Positions 26,589 to 35,199 of a stretch of DNA of 43,193 bases are shown piece after piece. Source of the DNA: CAYUIS01 sp964444825 (GTDB taxonomy: Bacteria > Chloroflexota > Anaerolineae > B4-G1); NCBI GenBank assembly GCA_964444825.1, contig CAYUIS010000029.1, positions 1-43,193 on the forward strand, given 5' to 3'. Position 1 is the first letter of the stretch. Each line of letters begins with the position of its first letter. The notes beneath the pieces are model-generated. The model did not search any database. It was not told the DNA's origin and saw only the letters and a list, made by a program, of their open reading frames with translations. The translations under genes were made by a program, and so were the position numbers.

Positions 26589-29438
26589 ATGGCCACATCC
26601 CTAGCTGCAACTCTGCGCAGCCGCGTCAGGTCAACCACCACGATTCACTGGTCACTCATCATCGGCCTGATCCTGGCCTTTGCTCTCCGCCTCTACCGGC
26701 TAGATGCCCAAAGCATCTGGGTTGATGAAGGCATCAGCCTTCACATGGCTACTTCCACCCTGGGCGAAATCGTCGCCAACCGAGCAGCCAACATCCATCC
26801 TCCTTTGTATTTCTTTCTGCTCAAAGGCTGGCTTGCACTGACAGGCGTCAACACCTGGACTGCACGCTTCCTGTCGGTGATGGCAAGTCTCTTGCAGGTG
26901 GCCACCATCTACGCGGTCACACGTCGTTGGTTAGGCAAGTCCACTGCCCAAGTCGCCGCCCTGCTCACCGCTCTTTCTCCCCTGTCCGTCATCTATTCTC
27001 AGGAGATTCGCGCTTATGCGGTCCTCCCCTTGATATACCTAGCTCTCATAAACATCACCTACAAGCTCCTGGCCCCACTCCCAGGCGCGAACATAACGCC
27101 GGAGGGAATCAAGCCCCGCCCTCACCATTCGCCTACCTGGCTGCTCCTCGGCGCATATGAGGTGATTGGACTCCACCTGCACTATACCACCATCTTCCTG
27201 ATAGCCTACGTAGGCGGTTGGTCACTCCTGAGTTTCTGGCGCGGAAAACATTGGGCAGACCTGCGCCGTTGGCTGATCACACAGCTATTGGTGGGACTTG
27301 CCAGCCTTCCCTGGTTGATTGCGACCCTGGCCCACTGGACTGCCGTCCAGGCTGAGGCAACGGCAGGTACAGCCCTGGCTCAACCTCCTCCGCTGGACTA
27401 TCTGCTTGCCCAGATCTGGGTCTTTCACCTCACAGGTCGGGCCGGTGCCCTGGGCCGCCCCGCAATGCGGTTCGCGTCAGGTCCCATCCTCCTGGCTCTG
27501 ATTGTGCTACTGCTCTTCAGGCTCATCTATCCCAACACCCGCCGAACGACATCACGGCTGGTGATTCAATGGCTCCTTCCGCTGAGTGCTGCCCTCCTCG
27601 TCTGGATCATCCGCCCTTACTCCCATCCCCGCTACATCTTCTTATTCACCCCCGGCTTGACCATCCTAGCTGCCTATCTCGTTTGTCCAGGCTCCACACC
27701 TCAGATCCCCCCATGTTTCAAGCACTGGGCCCTACGTCACGCGTTTCTCGTTTCGCACATTCTGCTAGCAGCCTGTCTGGGACTGACTTCTCTCTTGAGT
27801 CTAGCAAGCTATTTCTTCGACCCAGCAGTTGCCAAGGACGATGTCCGGGGCGTAGCTCGTTATCTTGAACAAGAGGCGAAACCCGATGAGCTGATCCTGA
27901 TCCCCGACGGAGATTGGTCTCTTACCTTTGTCTATCAGGGCACAACTCCCATAGAGATGCCCGGTGTAGCCAGTGAAGAGAACATGTGGGCTGACCTGGC
28001 ACTCTGGACGGCCCATCACCGGCGGGTCTTTGTGATGAGCTACAAACACGGAATAGGCGGAGATCAACGGGAGATTGTCCCATTTGCACTGGAAACAGCA
28101 GGGACTCTCCATGCACGCCACAGTTTCGAGAACATACTCATACGTCGATATCAGCTTGACCACTCAGTCGAGCCGCCTGTGATGTTGCCGATCGACGCCG
28201 ACTTTGACTCTCTGAGGCTAATCCAAGCTTGGGTCGAGAGCGAACCACCAGCAGACACAGCTCTCACGGTAGCACTCCGCTGGCACCTAAAGGAACCTGC
28301 TGGCGAACGCTACGGTCTGACGCTCCGTATGCTGGATATTGACGGGTGGCCAATAACTGTCCACGACAGCCTTCTTCTCGACGAGCACGTCTATCCCACT
28401 GACCGCTGGTCGGCAGGTCAGGAAACAACGACCTATCATATTCTGCCCATCCCACCGGGCACTCCTCCGTTGACCTATACACTGAGCATCGGCCTTTACG
28501 AGCAAACAGGGGATGGCATACATCCGCTGGATTTGCTGAATAACCAAGGCATACCCCAAGGGCAATCACTGAACGTGGCTACCGTGCTCCTAGAGCGACC
28601 TATAGGGCTAACTGGTAATCCCTACGGACTGTTGAGCGCTCCACCACTTTCACAGCCAGTGAATCTAGCCGAAGGCTTGGAGTTTCTTGGAGCAGAGATT
28701 GACCGCCCTGTGCTCAGTCCAGGCAGCTCTCTCTTCGTCACCCTCTACTGGCAAGCGGCCCGCTCACCCCTCCCGGACCTGCGCCCCAGGCTTGCCCTGG
28801 TACAGGCAGGCCAAGAACTGGACGCCGTCGAATCTGCGCCTGCACTGGGTCGCTATCCGACTGACCTGTGGCAGGCGAACGAACAGGTCATCGAACATCG
28901 GCGTCTGACGGCGCCCTCCACCATCGCAGAAGATGTTGCGGACGTTGTGCTCACCTTAGGAGACCGCCGCCTGAAGCTGGGACAGGTCGAGATCAATCCA
29001 GTTGAACACGTTTTTGCCCCACCAACCATTGCGAATCCGCTAGATATCCGCTTCGGCCGGGTGGCCCGGCTGATCGGCTATGATCTACCGTCCCAGGCAT
29101 TCACTACTGAACGACCAATCACCATCACTCTATATTGGCAGGCGCTGGGAAATGTGAGCGATGCGGATTACACGGTCTTCACTCATATCCTGGCCTCCGA
29201 CGGACACCTGGTGGGTCAGCACGACAGTCCACCCGCCAAAGGTGCCCGTCCCACCCTTGGCTGGATTCCTGGCGAGATCATCGCCGATCAACATCCGATG
29301 ACCTTTCGTGAATCCTACGAGGGCCCAGCTCGTATTGAGGTAGGACTGTACAATCCCACCTCGATGGAGCGCTTACAGACGGAAAGTGGAGGAGGCTCTG
29401 TCCTCCTACCCGTAGAATTGACTGTCTTGGAACACTGA
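26589..29438 (+). CDS. GT-C glycosyltransferase, family 39-like, with three beta-sandwich modules
   Basis: 949 residues. After TM1 (about 21-37) comes SIWVDEGISL with Asp46-Glu47, the classic acidic pair of GT39/ArnT-type transferases, and then the NIHPPLYF motif also typical of this family. About eleven helices reach residue about 420. The periplasmic part has three beta-sandwich modules from about 558, 717 and 846. The last is canonical: ITITLYWQALG, YTVFTHILASDGHLVGQ, PTLGWIPGEIIAD, VGLYNPTSMERLQ. Such enzymes transfer a sugar from a polyprenyl-phosphate donor to an outer acceptor. The ATG has GAGG 8 bases upstream. It follows the previous gene after 24 bp. Confidence 0.9.
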   Translation: MATSLAATLRSRVRSTTTIHWSLIIGLILAFALRLYRLDAQSIWVDEGISLHMATSTLGEIVANRAANIHPPLYFFLLKGWLALTGVNTWTARFLSVMASLLQVATIYAVTRRWLGKSTAQVAALLTALSPLSVIYSQEIRAYAVLPLIYLALINITYKLLAPLPGANITPEGIKPRPHHSPTWLLLGAYEVIGLHLHYTTIFLIAYVGGWSLLSFWRGKHWADLRRWLITQLLVGLASLPWLIATLAHWTAVQAEATAGTALAQPPPLDYLLAQIWVFHLTGRAGALGRPAMRFASGPILLALIVLLLFRLIYPNTRRTTSRLVIQWLLPLSAALLVWIIRPYSHPRYIFLFTPGLTILAAYLVCPGSTPQIPPCFKHWALRHAFLVSHILLAACLGLTSLLSLASYFFDPAVAKDDVRGVARYLEQEAKPDELILIPDGDWSLTFVYQGTTPIEMPGVASEENMWADLALWTAHHRRVFVMSYKHGIGGDQREIVPFALETAGTLHARHSFENILIRRYQLDHSVEPPVMLPIDADFDSLRLIQAWVESEPPADTALTVALRWHLKEPAGERYGLTLRMLDIDGWPITVHDSLLLDEHVYPTDRWSAGQETTTYHILPIPPGTPPLTYTLSIGLYEQTGDGIHPLDLLNNQGIPQGQSLNVATVLLERPIGLTGNPYGLLSAPPLSQPVNLAEGLEFLGAEIDRPVLSPGSSLFVTLYWQAARSPLPDLRPRLALVQAGQELDAVESAPALGRYPTDLWQANEQVIEHRRLTAPSTIAEDVADVVLTLGDRRLKLGQVEINPVEHVFAPPTIANPLDIRFGRVARLIGYDLPSQAFTTERPITITLYWQALGNVSDADYTVFTHILASDGHLVGQHDSPPAKGARPTLGWIPGEIIADQHPMTFRESYEGPARIEVGLYNPTSMERLQTESGGGSVLLPVELTVLEH

Positions 29439-29448
29439 AGAGCACCAA

Positions 29449-31440
29449 ATGCGCCGATTCCATAGTTCCAAACTCGCCGTGTTGACCCTGCTGTTGATCA
29501 CAGCGTGGATTTATGCCCCTGCCTTGGACTTTGGCTTCATCTGGGATGACCCCCTCTGGTATGGTCGCGTAGTAGGAAAGTCAGTCTGGGAACTCATCCA
29601 ACCGATGCCTGACTACCACTTCTATCGGCCAGGAACGATGCTCTACTATCGCCTCTTCCTGACCTCCGACAGTGCCTACGTTCCTCCCCTGTTGCACGCT
29701 GCCCAGATCGGGTGGCATTTGCTCAATATCGCCCTTATCTACGCACTAAACCGTCGCCTGGGGCTAGGTAACTGGGTAGCTGTAGCTATAGCAGGATTGG
29801 TGGCCTTATTCCCATTCTCGTACCAGGCAGTGGCATGGGCCGCCCCTCAACAGCCGTTGGTAATGGCTCTACAGACTGGCGCATGGCTGACATACATCGA
29901 AGCTCGCCGACACCAAGCAAACCGTAATCTGGCTGTTAGCCTCAGCCTGCTGCTTTTCCTGGTCGCCCTCACCGTCCAAGAAAGCACAGTGGCCCTTTCC
30001 GGCCTGCCCCTAATCATTGAGTGGGTGCGCCACCGACAAGGTGCTGGCAGAGCGGGCTGGTGGCTGGCATTAGCCTATCCCATCATCGCTGGTGGATTTG
30101 GGCTGATGTGGCTCCAAATCCCCCGTGAGGTCGGCTACACCACCCTGATCTTTGACAATTCTGTGGTGCTCTACCTTTTTCAGGGCTTCGTATTCCCGTT
30201 ACTCGGCCGACCGGCCGGTTATGGCCCTGGTTATGCTATCTCGCCAGGAGCGCTGCTACTGCTGATCGGACTGGTCATCGGCGCACTTCTCGTCGCCGCG
30301 TGGTGCGCCGGGCGAGGACGGCTGGCGCTGTTCGGGCTGACCTGGGCACTCCTAGGGATTGCACCCTCTGCTGCAGGGCTGCGGTACAGTTACGTGCGCC
30401 TTGCGTCCCGGCTACTCTATTACTCTAGCGCTGGCGTGGCGCTGTTGTGGACCTGTGCACTCTTGCCGAGAGTAGTTCCAAAGACCCGAGGAAATGGACT
30501 CAGCCGTCCCACTTGCGTGAAGAGTCTCTTGTCTTCCCGCCGTCTGTGGCAAGTCGGTGGAATTATCCTGGTCGCCCTCATGTTCATACAGAGCTATCTG
30601 CTGTTGATCGACTTTCGCAGGATGTACACGATCGGTGTCACCCATCTGCACCAACTGAACCAAGCCGTCCAGGCCAAAGTCCGTGCCGGAGACCTCCACC
30701 TACTCTTCGTCAACTTTCCTGACCGTTACGCTCCCAAGCGCCCTCCTTACCCACTGGGCTACTGGGGGGTAACCCTGGCTCCCGTTTCCGTGGACTTGGG
30801 AGCTTTTCCTGCCGCTGCCATTGGACAGCATCCCTACACCGTCGAGCGCAGAATGCCATCGATCGATTTCGACGCGCGTGAGGCAGGGCCCTATCAGATC
30901 GACATGCGGGGAGAAATCACGTCGCCCGACGAACTCTATCAACTGGCCCACCAAGTTGACTCAGTTTACCTGTCACGTTACTCCCCAGATGGCACCGTGG
31001 CACTAGAATGGGCCGGCGCTGTCACCACCACTCCATCCACCCCATCCTGCCAATTAGCGCGGTTTGGACAGACGATTTGCCTTCAAGAATCCCAGATTGA
31101 TCGCCAGCCCGGTCGCCTGAGTCTCACCTTGACCTGGCTAAGCCTGTCGTCGGCGCAACCTCACGATACCATCTTTGCCCACGTGGGCACAGCCGATCAG
31201 CCGCCTATCGCCCAATCCGACGACGATGCTTGTTTGGGCCTGCTCCCTATGAGCACTTGGCTACCTGGCGACGTCATCCGGGAACAACGGATCATCTCGC
31301 TTCCAGATCCAGTTGAACCTGCCCAGTATGAGATACGACTCGGGGTCTACAATAGGGCCAGCGGTGCGCGCCTGACGGCAGCATTACCCGACGGTCAGCC
31401 GTTGGAGGATGATGTGATCGTGGTCGGACGCTCTCGCTAG
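29449..31440 (+). CDS. GT-C-like polytopic membrane protein with one beta-sandwich module
   Basis: 663 residues and the last gene of the array. TM1 (about 9-26) is followed by FGFIWDDPLWY with Asp33-Asp34 and, about 25 residues on, FYRPG. This DD...YRP pattern is seen in TMTC/DUF1736-like GT-C proteins. About ten helices reach residue about 385. A single C-terminal beta-sandwich module lies at about 555-655 (LTLTWLSLSS, TIFAHVGTADQPPIAQSDD, STWLPGDVI, IRLGVYNRASGARL). The Shine-Dalgarno (GAAGAG) is weak, with 10 bp between it and the previous stop. No terminator is seen after it, but a new promoter begins 45 bp downstream. Confidence 0.83.
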   Translation: MRRFHSSKLAVLTLLLITAWIYAPALDFGFIWDDPLWYGRVVGKSVWELIQPMPDYHFYRPGTMLYYRLFLTSDSAYVPPLLHAAQIGWHLLNIALIYALNRRLGLGNWVAVAIAGLVALFPFSYQAVAWAAPQQPLVMALQTGAWLTYIEARRHQANRNLAVSLSLLLFLVALTVQESTVALSGLPLIIEWVRHRQGAGRAGWWLALAYPIIAGGFGLMWLQIPREVGYTTLIFDNSVVLYLFQGFVFPLLGRPAGYGPGYAISPGALLLLIGLVIGALLVAAWCAGRGRLALFGLTWALLGIAPSAAGLRYSYVRLASRLLYYSSAGVALLWTCALLPRVVPKTRGNGLSRPTCVKSLLSSRRLWQVGGIILVALMFIQSYLLLIDFRRMYTIGVTHLHQLNQAVQAKVRAGDLHLLFVNFPDRYAPKRPPYPLGYWGVTLAPVSVDLGAFPAAAIGQHPYTVERRMPSIDFDAREAGPYQIDMRGEITSPDELYQLAHQVDSVYLSRYSPDGTVALEWAGAVTTTPSTPSCQLARFGQTICLQESQIDRQPGRLSLTLTWLSLSSAQPHDTIFAHVGTADQPPIAQSDDDACLGLLPMSTWLPGDVIREQRIISLPDPVEPAQYEIRLGVYNRASGARLTAALPDGQPLEDDVIVVGRSR

Positions 31441-31485
31441 ATACAGCACGCTGATTCCTGCAACGCTTCGACTCTCATCGCGCCT

Positions 31486-31514
31486 TTGACTTCCGCACAG
31501 GATGGGAATATACT
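31486..31514 (+). promoter_or_regulatory. Promoter of SBBP-repeat protein
   Basis: TTGACT at 31486-31491, 17-bp spacer, TATACT at 31509-31514. It has the same two hexamers and spacing as the promoter at 38731-38759. Confidence 0.8.
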
Positions 31515-31577
31515 AACAGCCCAGTCAAACCAACCGCACTATCTGCGGGCAACCGTACCCCAAAGGAGCTTCAACGA

Positions 31578-33400
31578 ATGAAACGCTCAACCACATTCGC
31601 TCGTTTTCTAGGATGGAACCTGGCTCTGATCCTGTTCTGGGTGCTGCTCACAGCGCCGGTGGAAGCGGGCTCCCGCTGGCCGCCCCAGAGAGCGGTCGGC
31701 ACCGCCCCGGGAGACTCCGATCCCGCCTCTCCACTCGTCGCTGCCCCCACCCTCCAATGGCACACCTTTATGGGCGGCTCAAACAACGAGTGGGGTAAGG
31801 GCATCGCGATGGATGGGGGCGGCAACGCCTACGTCACCGGCTTTAGCTACGCCACCTGGGGCACGCCGGTGAACGCCCACGCAGGGGGAAAGGACGCCTT
31901 TATCGCCAAACTGAACCCCAGTGGCGCCCGGCAGTTCCACACCTTCCTGGGATCGGCAGATGATGATGACGGCAACGCTATCGCCGTGGACGGTAGCGGC
32001 AACCTATACGTCGCCGGCACGAGCGACACCACCTGGGGTTCGCCCATCGACCCCTTCATTGGGGACTTTCCGAATGGCTTTGTCGCCAAACTGGCAGCGA
32101 CGGTGCGCTATTGTGGCTGACCTTCCTTGGCGGATCCGCCGCGGATGGTAGCAACGGCCTTGCCCTGGACAAGAACGGCAACGTCTACGTCGTCGGCACG
32201 AGCGGTTCTACCTGGGGTTCCCCCTTCGACCCATATCCCGGGGGCTGGTACGCGCCCTATGTGGCCAAGCTGAACCCCAGTGGCGCGCTCCAATGGAACA
32301 CCTTCTGGGGAGCGGGCGGTCTGGACAGTGGCAGGGACATCGCCGTGGATGGGAGCGGCAATGTGTACGTCACAGGCGACTGCTATGGTACCTGGGGCTC
32401 GCCCGTCGTCCCTTATGCAGGGGGCTCCGAGGCTTGTGTGGCCAAACTGAATACCAATGGCGCACGCCAGTGGAACACCTTCCTGGGATCGGCAGACTCG
32501 GACGACAGCTCCGGCATCGCCGTGGATAGGAGTGGTAATGTGTACGTCGTCGGCGAAAGCAGCGCTACCTGGGGCACGCCGGTTCATCCCCGCGGCGCCA
32601 ACTCTACCTATGACGCCTTTGTTGCCAGTTTGAACGGTAGTGACGGCGTGCGCCAGTGGAACACCTTCTTGGGGTTCTCGAACACGTCCACCCCTAACGG
32701 GGTCGCCGTCCACCAGATCGGTTTTGTGTACGTCGTCGGTGACACCAAGGAAGGCGGCGTCTTATCCGACGCCTTTCTGGCCCAGTTTGACGCCAACGGT
32801 CTCAGGGAGTGGACCGTCTTCTTGGGAGATACGTACGACCACGACTACGGCCAGGGGGTTGTCCTGGATGAGAGCGCTCACGCCACTGTCGCCGGCTTCA
32901 GCTACGATACCTGGGGCTCGCCGGTCAACGGCTACTCTGGGATGAGCGACGCTTTCGCGGCCAGGCTAAAGCTTCCCGCGCAGGGCGACTTGGCGATCAC
33001 CAAATCCGCCCGACCGCGCGTTGCCTCTCCGGGCTCCACCATCACCTACACCCTCGCCTTCTCCAACCAGGGCTATCTGACCGCCACCGGCGTATTGATC
33101 ACCGACACCCTGCCCATCACACTGACCAATCTCAAGTCCACCGGGAGCGGTGCCGTTTTCACCCCCACCGGCACTATCTCCTACATCTGGGAGGTACAGG
33201 ATTTGGGGCCAGGTGCGGGCGGTCTCATCACCATCACGGGCGTTGTCAGCCCGGGCCTGGCGCCCGGGGAGGCTTTTCTGAACACAGCCACGATTGGTAG
33301 CACGACGGAGGACAGCTACTCCGACAACAATTCCTGTTCAGCATGGGTACTGATCCCATCCTCCCAGGTCTTTCTACCTGTGGTGACTAGGGATTCTTGA
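31578..33400 (+). CDS. Secreted seven-repeat SBBP beta-propeller protein with DUF11-like domain (frameshifted)
   Basis: Two frames make one gene. The first (31578 to about 32093) has AAGGAG 9 bases upstream of the ATG, a signal peptide ending near VEAGS, and the first one and a half repeats. The second frame (about 32096-33400) continues with SDGALLWLTFLGG. Seven repeats of about 60 residues share W-x-TF-x-G, GIAVD-x-SGN-x-YV-x-G, TWGSP and AFVAKLN-x-GA, the SBBP pattern, giving a seven-bladed propeller. A DUF11-like beta domain follows (DLAITKSARPRVASPGSTI). The protein ends in VFLPVVTRDS. One missing base near 32094-32096 explains the break. Surface or secreted location is inferred; ligand unknown. 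Confidence 0.85.
32094..32096 (+). other. Probable single-base deletion (frameshift) in SBBP gene
   Basis: The repeat motif should read AKL-x-SDGA here. Reading frame 1 gives AKL followed by a stop at 32118; shifting at GC (32094-32095) gives SDGALLWLTF and the remaining 430 codons. One lost base, for example from CTGGGCAGC, would account for it. Confidence 0.8.
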
Positions 33401-33494
33401 CAACGTCAGGTCAGCGATAGGTCGCAGCTCATTCGTACATCTGTCTGGGCTAGCGCGGCTTGGTGCCGTGGAGTGCAAGAAAGGAGCGTAAGAG

Positions 33495-34442
33495 ATGATT
33501 GAACAACGTTCTTCCAGTCGTGCGTTTTTGTCCAAGAGAGGGCTCTGGGCGTTCTTTGGAGTTGTGCTTGTCCTCGTGGTGGCAACCATCGTCGTTCTAA
33601 GCCTGCTTGGCCCAGCGGTCGGCAACGTATTCAGCACCGTCACCAACGAACTGGTGATATCGTCGCCCTCCACGGGTACCGGCTCCGCCAAGCTCGCCTC
33701 GCAGCAGCTTAGCGAGCGTCTGATCATTCGTGAGGGCAACATCTCGATGGTTGTGGAAGACACGCTTGCGGCGAAGGAATCTATCGAGCGCATGGCGGCC
33801 GAAATGGCGAGCGAGGATGCTTTCGTCGTCTCCAGCACCGAACTGGGCGGCACGGCCGACCGTTCTCCGCGTATCATCATGGTCCTCCGCATCCCGTCCA
33901 CCCGCTTTGGCGAGGTGATGGACCGCCTGGCGGCGCTGGCCGTGGAGGTCCAGGAACGCACCGAGACGGCGCAAGATGTCACCGAGGAGTATGTTGATCT
34001 TCAGGCCAGGCTGGAGAGCCTCGAGACGGCGCGAACTCGCCTGCTCTCGATCATGGAGGATGCCGAGACCACCGAGGACCTGCTCCGGGCTGAGCAGCAA
34101 CTGACTCAACGCGAAGCCGAGATCGAGTCGCTCAAGGGGCGGGTTGAATACCTCACTCAATCGGCCCGGCTGTCGAGGATCAGTGTTACGCTGTCGCCCT
34201 ACATCCTTAGCCAGCCGATTGAGGGCCGCTGGCGGCCTGCCGAAACGGCTCGCGAGGCCCTCGAGGCTCTGGTCAACAGCCTGCAGGGCTTTGGCAAGTT
34301 CTTGATCTATTTCGGCATCGTGATCTTGCCCTGGCTCGCTTTCTTTGGGCTGATCGGGTGCGCTGTGGTGCGTTTCGTGCGCCGGCGCCGTCCAGCACAT
34401 CCCGATACGGAGACCGGGGAACCTCCCTCATCGGCAGAATAG
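33495..34442 (+). CDS. DUF4349 membrane protein
   Basis: 315 residues. An N-terminal helix (about 17-38) anchors an extracytoplasmic domain with the DUF4349 pattern: ERLIIREGNISMVVED, then IIMVLRIPSTRFGEVMDRLAAL, VTEEYVDLQARLESLETARTRLL and LTQREAEIESLKGRVEYL. The latter half (about 160-225) is heptad-rich and probably a coiled coil. A second helix near the C-terminus (about 272-295) is followed by a basic RRRRP tail, so both ends should be cytoplasmic. Function is unknown; the family is common in Gram-positive and Chloroflexota genomes. AAGGAG lies 8 bases before the ATG. It follows the SBBP gene after 94 bp. Confidence 0.9.
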   Translation: MIEQRSSSRAFLSKRGLWAFFGVVLVLVVATIVVLSLLGPAVGNVFSTVTNELVISSPSTGTGSAKLASQQLSERLIIREGNISMVVEDTLAAKESIERMAAEMASEDAFVVSSTELGGTADRSPRIIMVLRIPSTRFGEVMDRLAALAVEVQERTETAQDVTEEYVDLQARLESLETARTRLLSIMEDAETTEDLLRAEQQLTQREAEIESLKGRVEYLTQSARLSRISVTLSPYILSQPIEGRWRPAETAREALEALVNSLQGFGKFLIYFGIVILPWLAFFGLIGCAVVRFVRRRRPAHPDTETGEPPSSAE

Positions 34443-34468
34443 GCTGGCTTCCTATCCTTCCTGTCGCC

Positions 34469-34506
34469 AGGTGCGCTGCACCTTGAAGACAGGGGTGCGA
34501 CGCACC
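34469..34506. repeat. GGTGCGNNGCACC palindromic repeat, two units
   Basis: AGGTGCGCTGCACCT at 34469-34483 and GGTGCGACGCACC at 34494-34506. Each is a palindrome, and together they can form a longer imperfect stem. They lie 27 bp after the DUF4349 gene. Further copies lie at 37510-37542 and 42212-42288. Confidence 0.8.
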
Positions 34507-34552
34507 TTCCAGCCCGCCACTTTTCTACATGCCATCCCCACCCTCGGGCCCG

Positions 34553-34636
34553 TTTTCCACCTCCACAGTTCGCTTTTCCTCGTCCACAACCGAGTTATCC
34601 ACGTCACCGACAGGGTTATCCACAGCTTTGTCCACA
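34553..34636. other. Cluster of DnaA-box-like 9-mers (candidate origin or DnaA-binding locus)
   Basis: Within 57 bp, all in one orientation, lie TCGTCCACA (34580-34588), TTATCCACG (34595-34603), a perfect TTATCCACA (34616-34624) and TTGTCCACA (34628-34636). TTTTCCACC lies just upstream at 34553-34561. TTATCCACA is the consensus DnaA box. The cluster sits in a 276-bp stretch (34443-34718) without a gene. No dnaA, dnaN, rpmH or parAB is in the window and no obvious AT-rich unwinding element adjoins, so oriC is only one option; a DnaA-titration or regulatory site is another. Confidence 0.55.
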
Positions 34637-34718
34637 GATCCGCTGCCCTGTCTCTCCCTGGTGGAGGAAGCCTGCCCTGAGGCGTTCCCCGAGCATGCCG
34701 ATGGGCGAAGCGACGGGG

Positions 34719-35129
34719 CTAGAGGGGGTGAACAGCTCCCCAATACCGCCTCAGCCGCCCCTCCGTGCCCACGTACACCTCTGCCGTGCGACCAAAGACC
34801 TCCAGTAGAGTGACCAGATCCTTCCCCGCGGCGATGTAGGACCGCAGATGCACCCGCACGATCCACCCGTCTGGCGATATCGGGTCGATCAGCGGGTCGC
34901 TGATCGACTTATCAGGCGCCTCTTCGAGCGCCGCCACCTCCCGATCGAGCCAATCCCGGATCTGGGCATCATCCGATACCGCGTGCTCGTTGCCCATCGC
35001 CGCCCGGTACACCAGCTTGTACAGATCGCGCGCCTCGAGCCGGGGATAGCGAGCGGCGTGGTCGGTCAGGATCTCACGGAGATTTCGTTCCTCGAAAACG
35101 AGTTTGCTTCCGTCTGCCAGAGTCTCCAT
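34719..35129 (-). CDS. Small protein of unknown function
   Basis: 136 residues, soluble and rather acidic, with no signal peptide. It contains DLYKLVYRAAMGNEHAVSD (about 35-53), which looks like a conserved motif, and a C-terminal part (GWIVRVHLRSYIAAGKDLVTLL) likely to be helical. I do not recognise a named family. It is third in a minus-strand series after the ATPase and HNH genes, 70 bp from the HNH stop, with a small hairpin between, so it may or may not belong to that unit. No strong Shine-Dalgarno is seen before the ATG at 35129. Its frame is clean and codon use matches its neighbours. Confidence 0.6.
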   Translation of the reverse strand: METLADGSKLVFEERNLREILTDHAARYPRLEARDLYKLVYRAAMGNEHAVSDDAQIRDWLDREVAALEEAPDKSISDPLIDPISPDGWIVRVHLRSYIAAGKDLVTLLEVFGRTAEVYVGTEGRLRRYWGAVHPL

Positions 35130-35154
35130 ACTCAGTCGTTGCTGGGGCAGGAAA

Positions 35155-35171
35155 GGGGCTCGGCTAGCCCC
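35155..35171 (-). terminator. Small hairpin after HNH nuclease gene
   Basis: GGGGCT/AGCCCC with a 5-base loop, followed on the minus strand by TTTCCT. It is a weak terminator candidate between the HNH gene and the 136-residue gene. Confidence 0.35.
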
Positions 35172-35199
35172 ACGGCTGGGAGGCCAGGAGACCAGGAGC

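Noticed and set aside
35155..35171. Strong terminator separating the 136-residue gene from the HNH gene
   Set aside because: The stem is only 6 bp with a very short T run, so it is listed only as a weak candidate and operon membership is left open.
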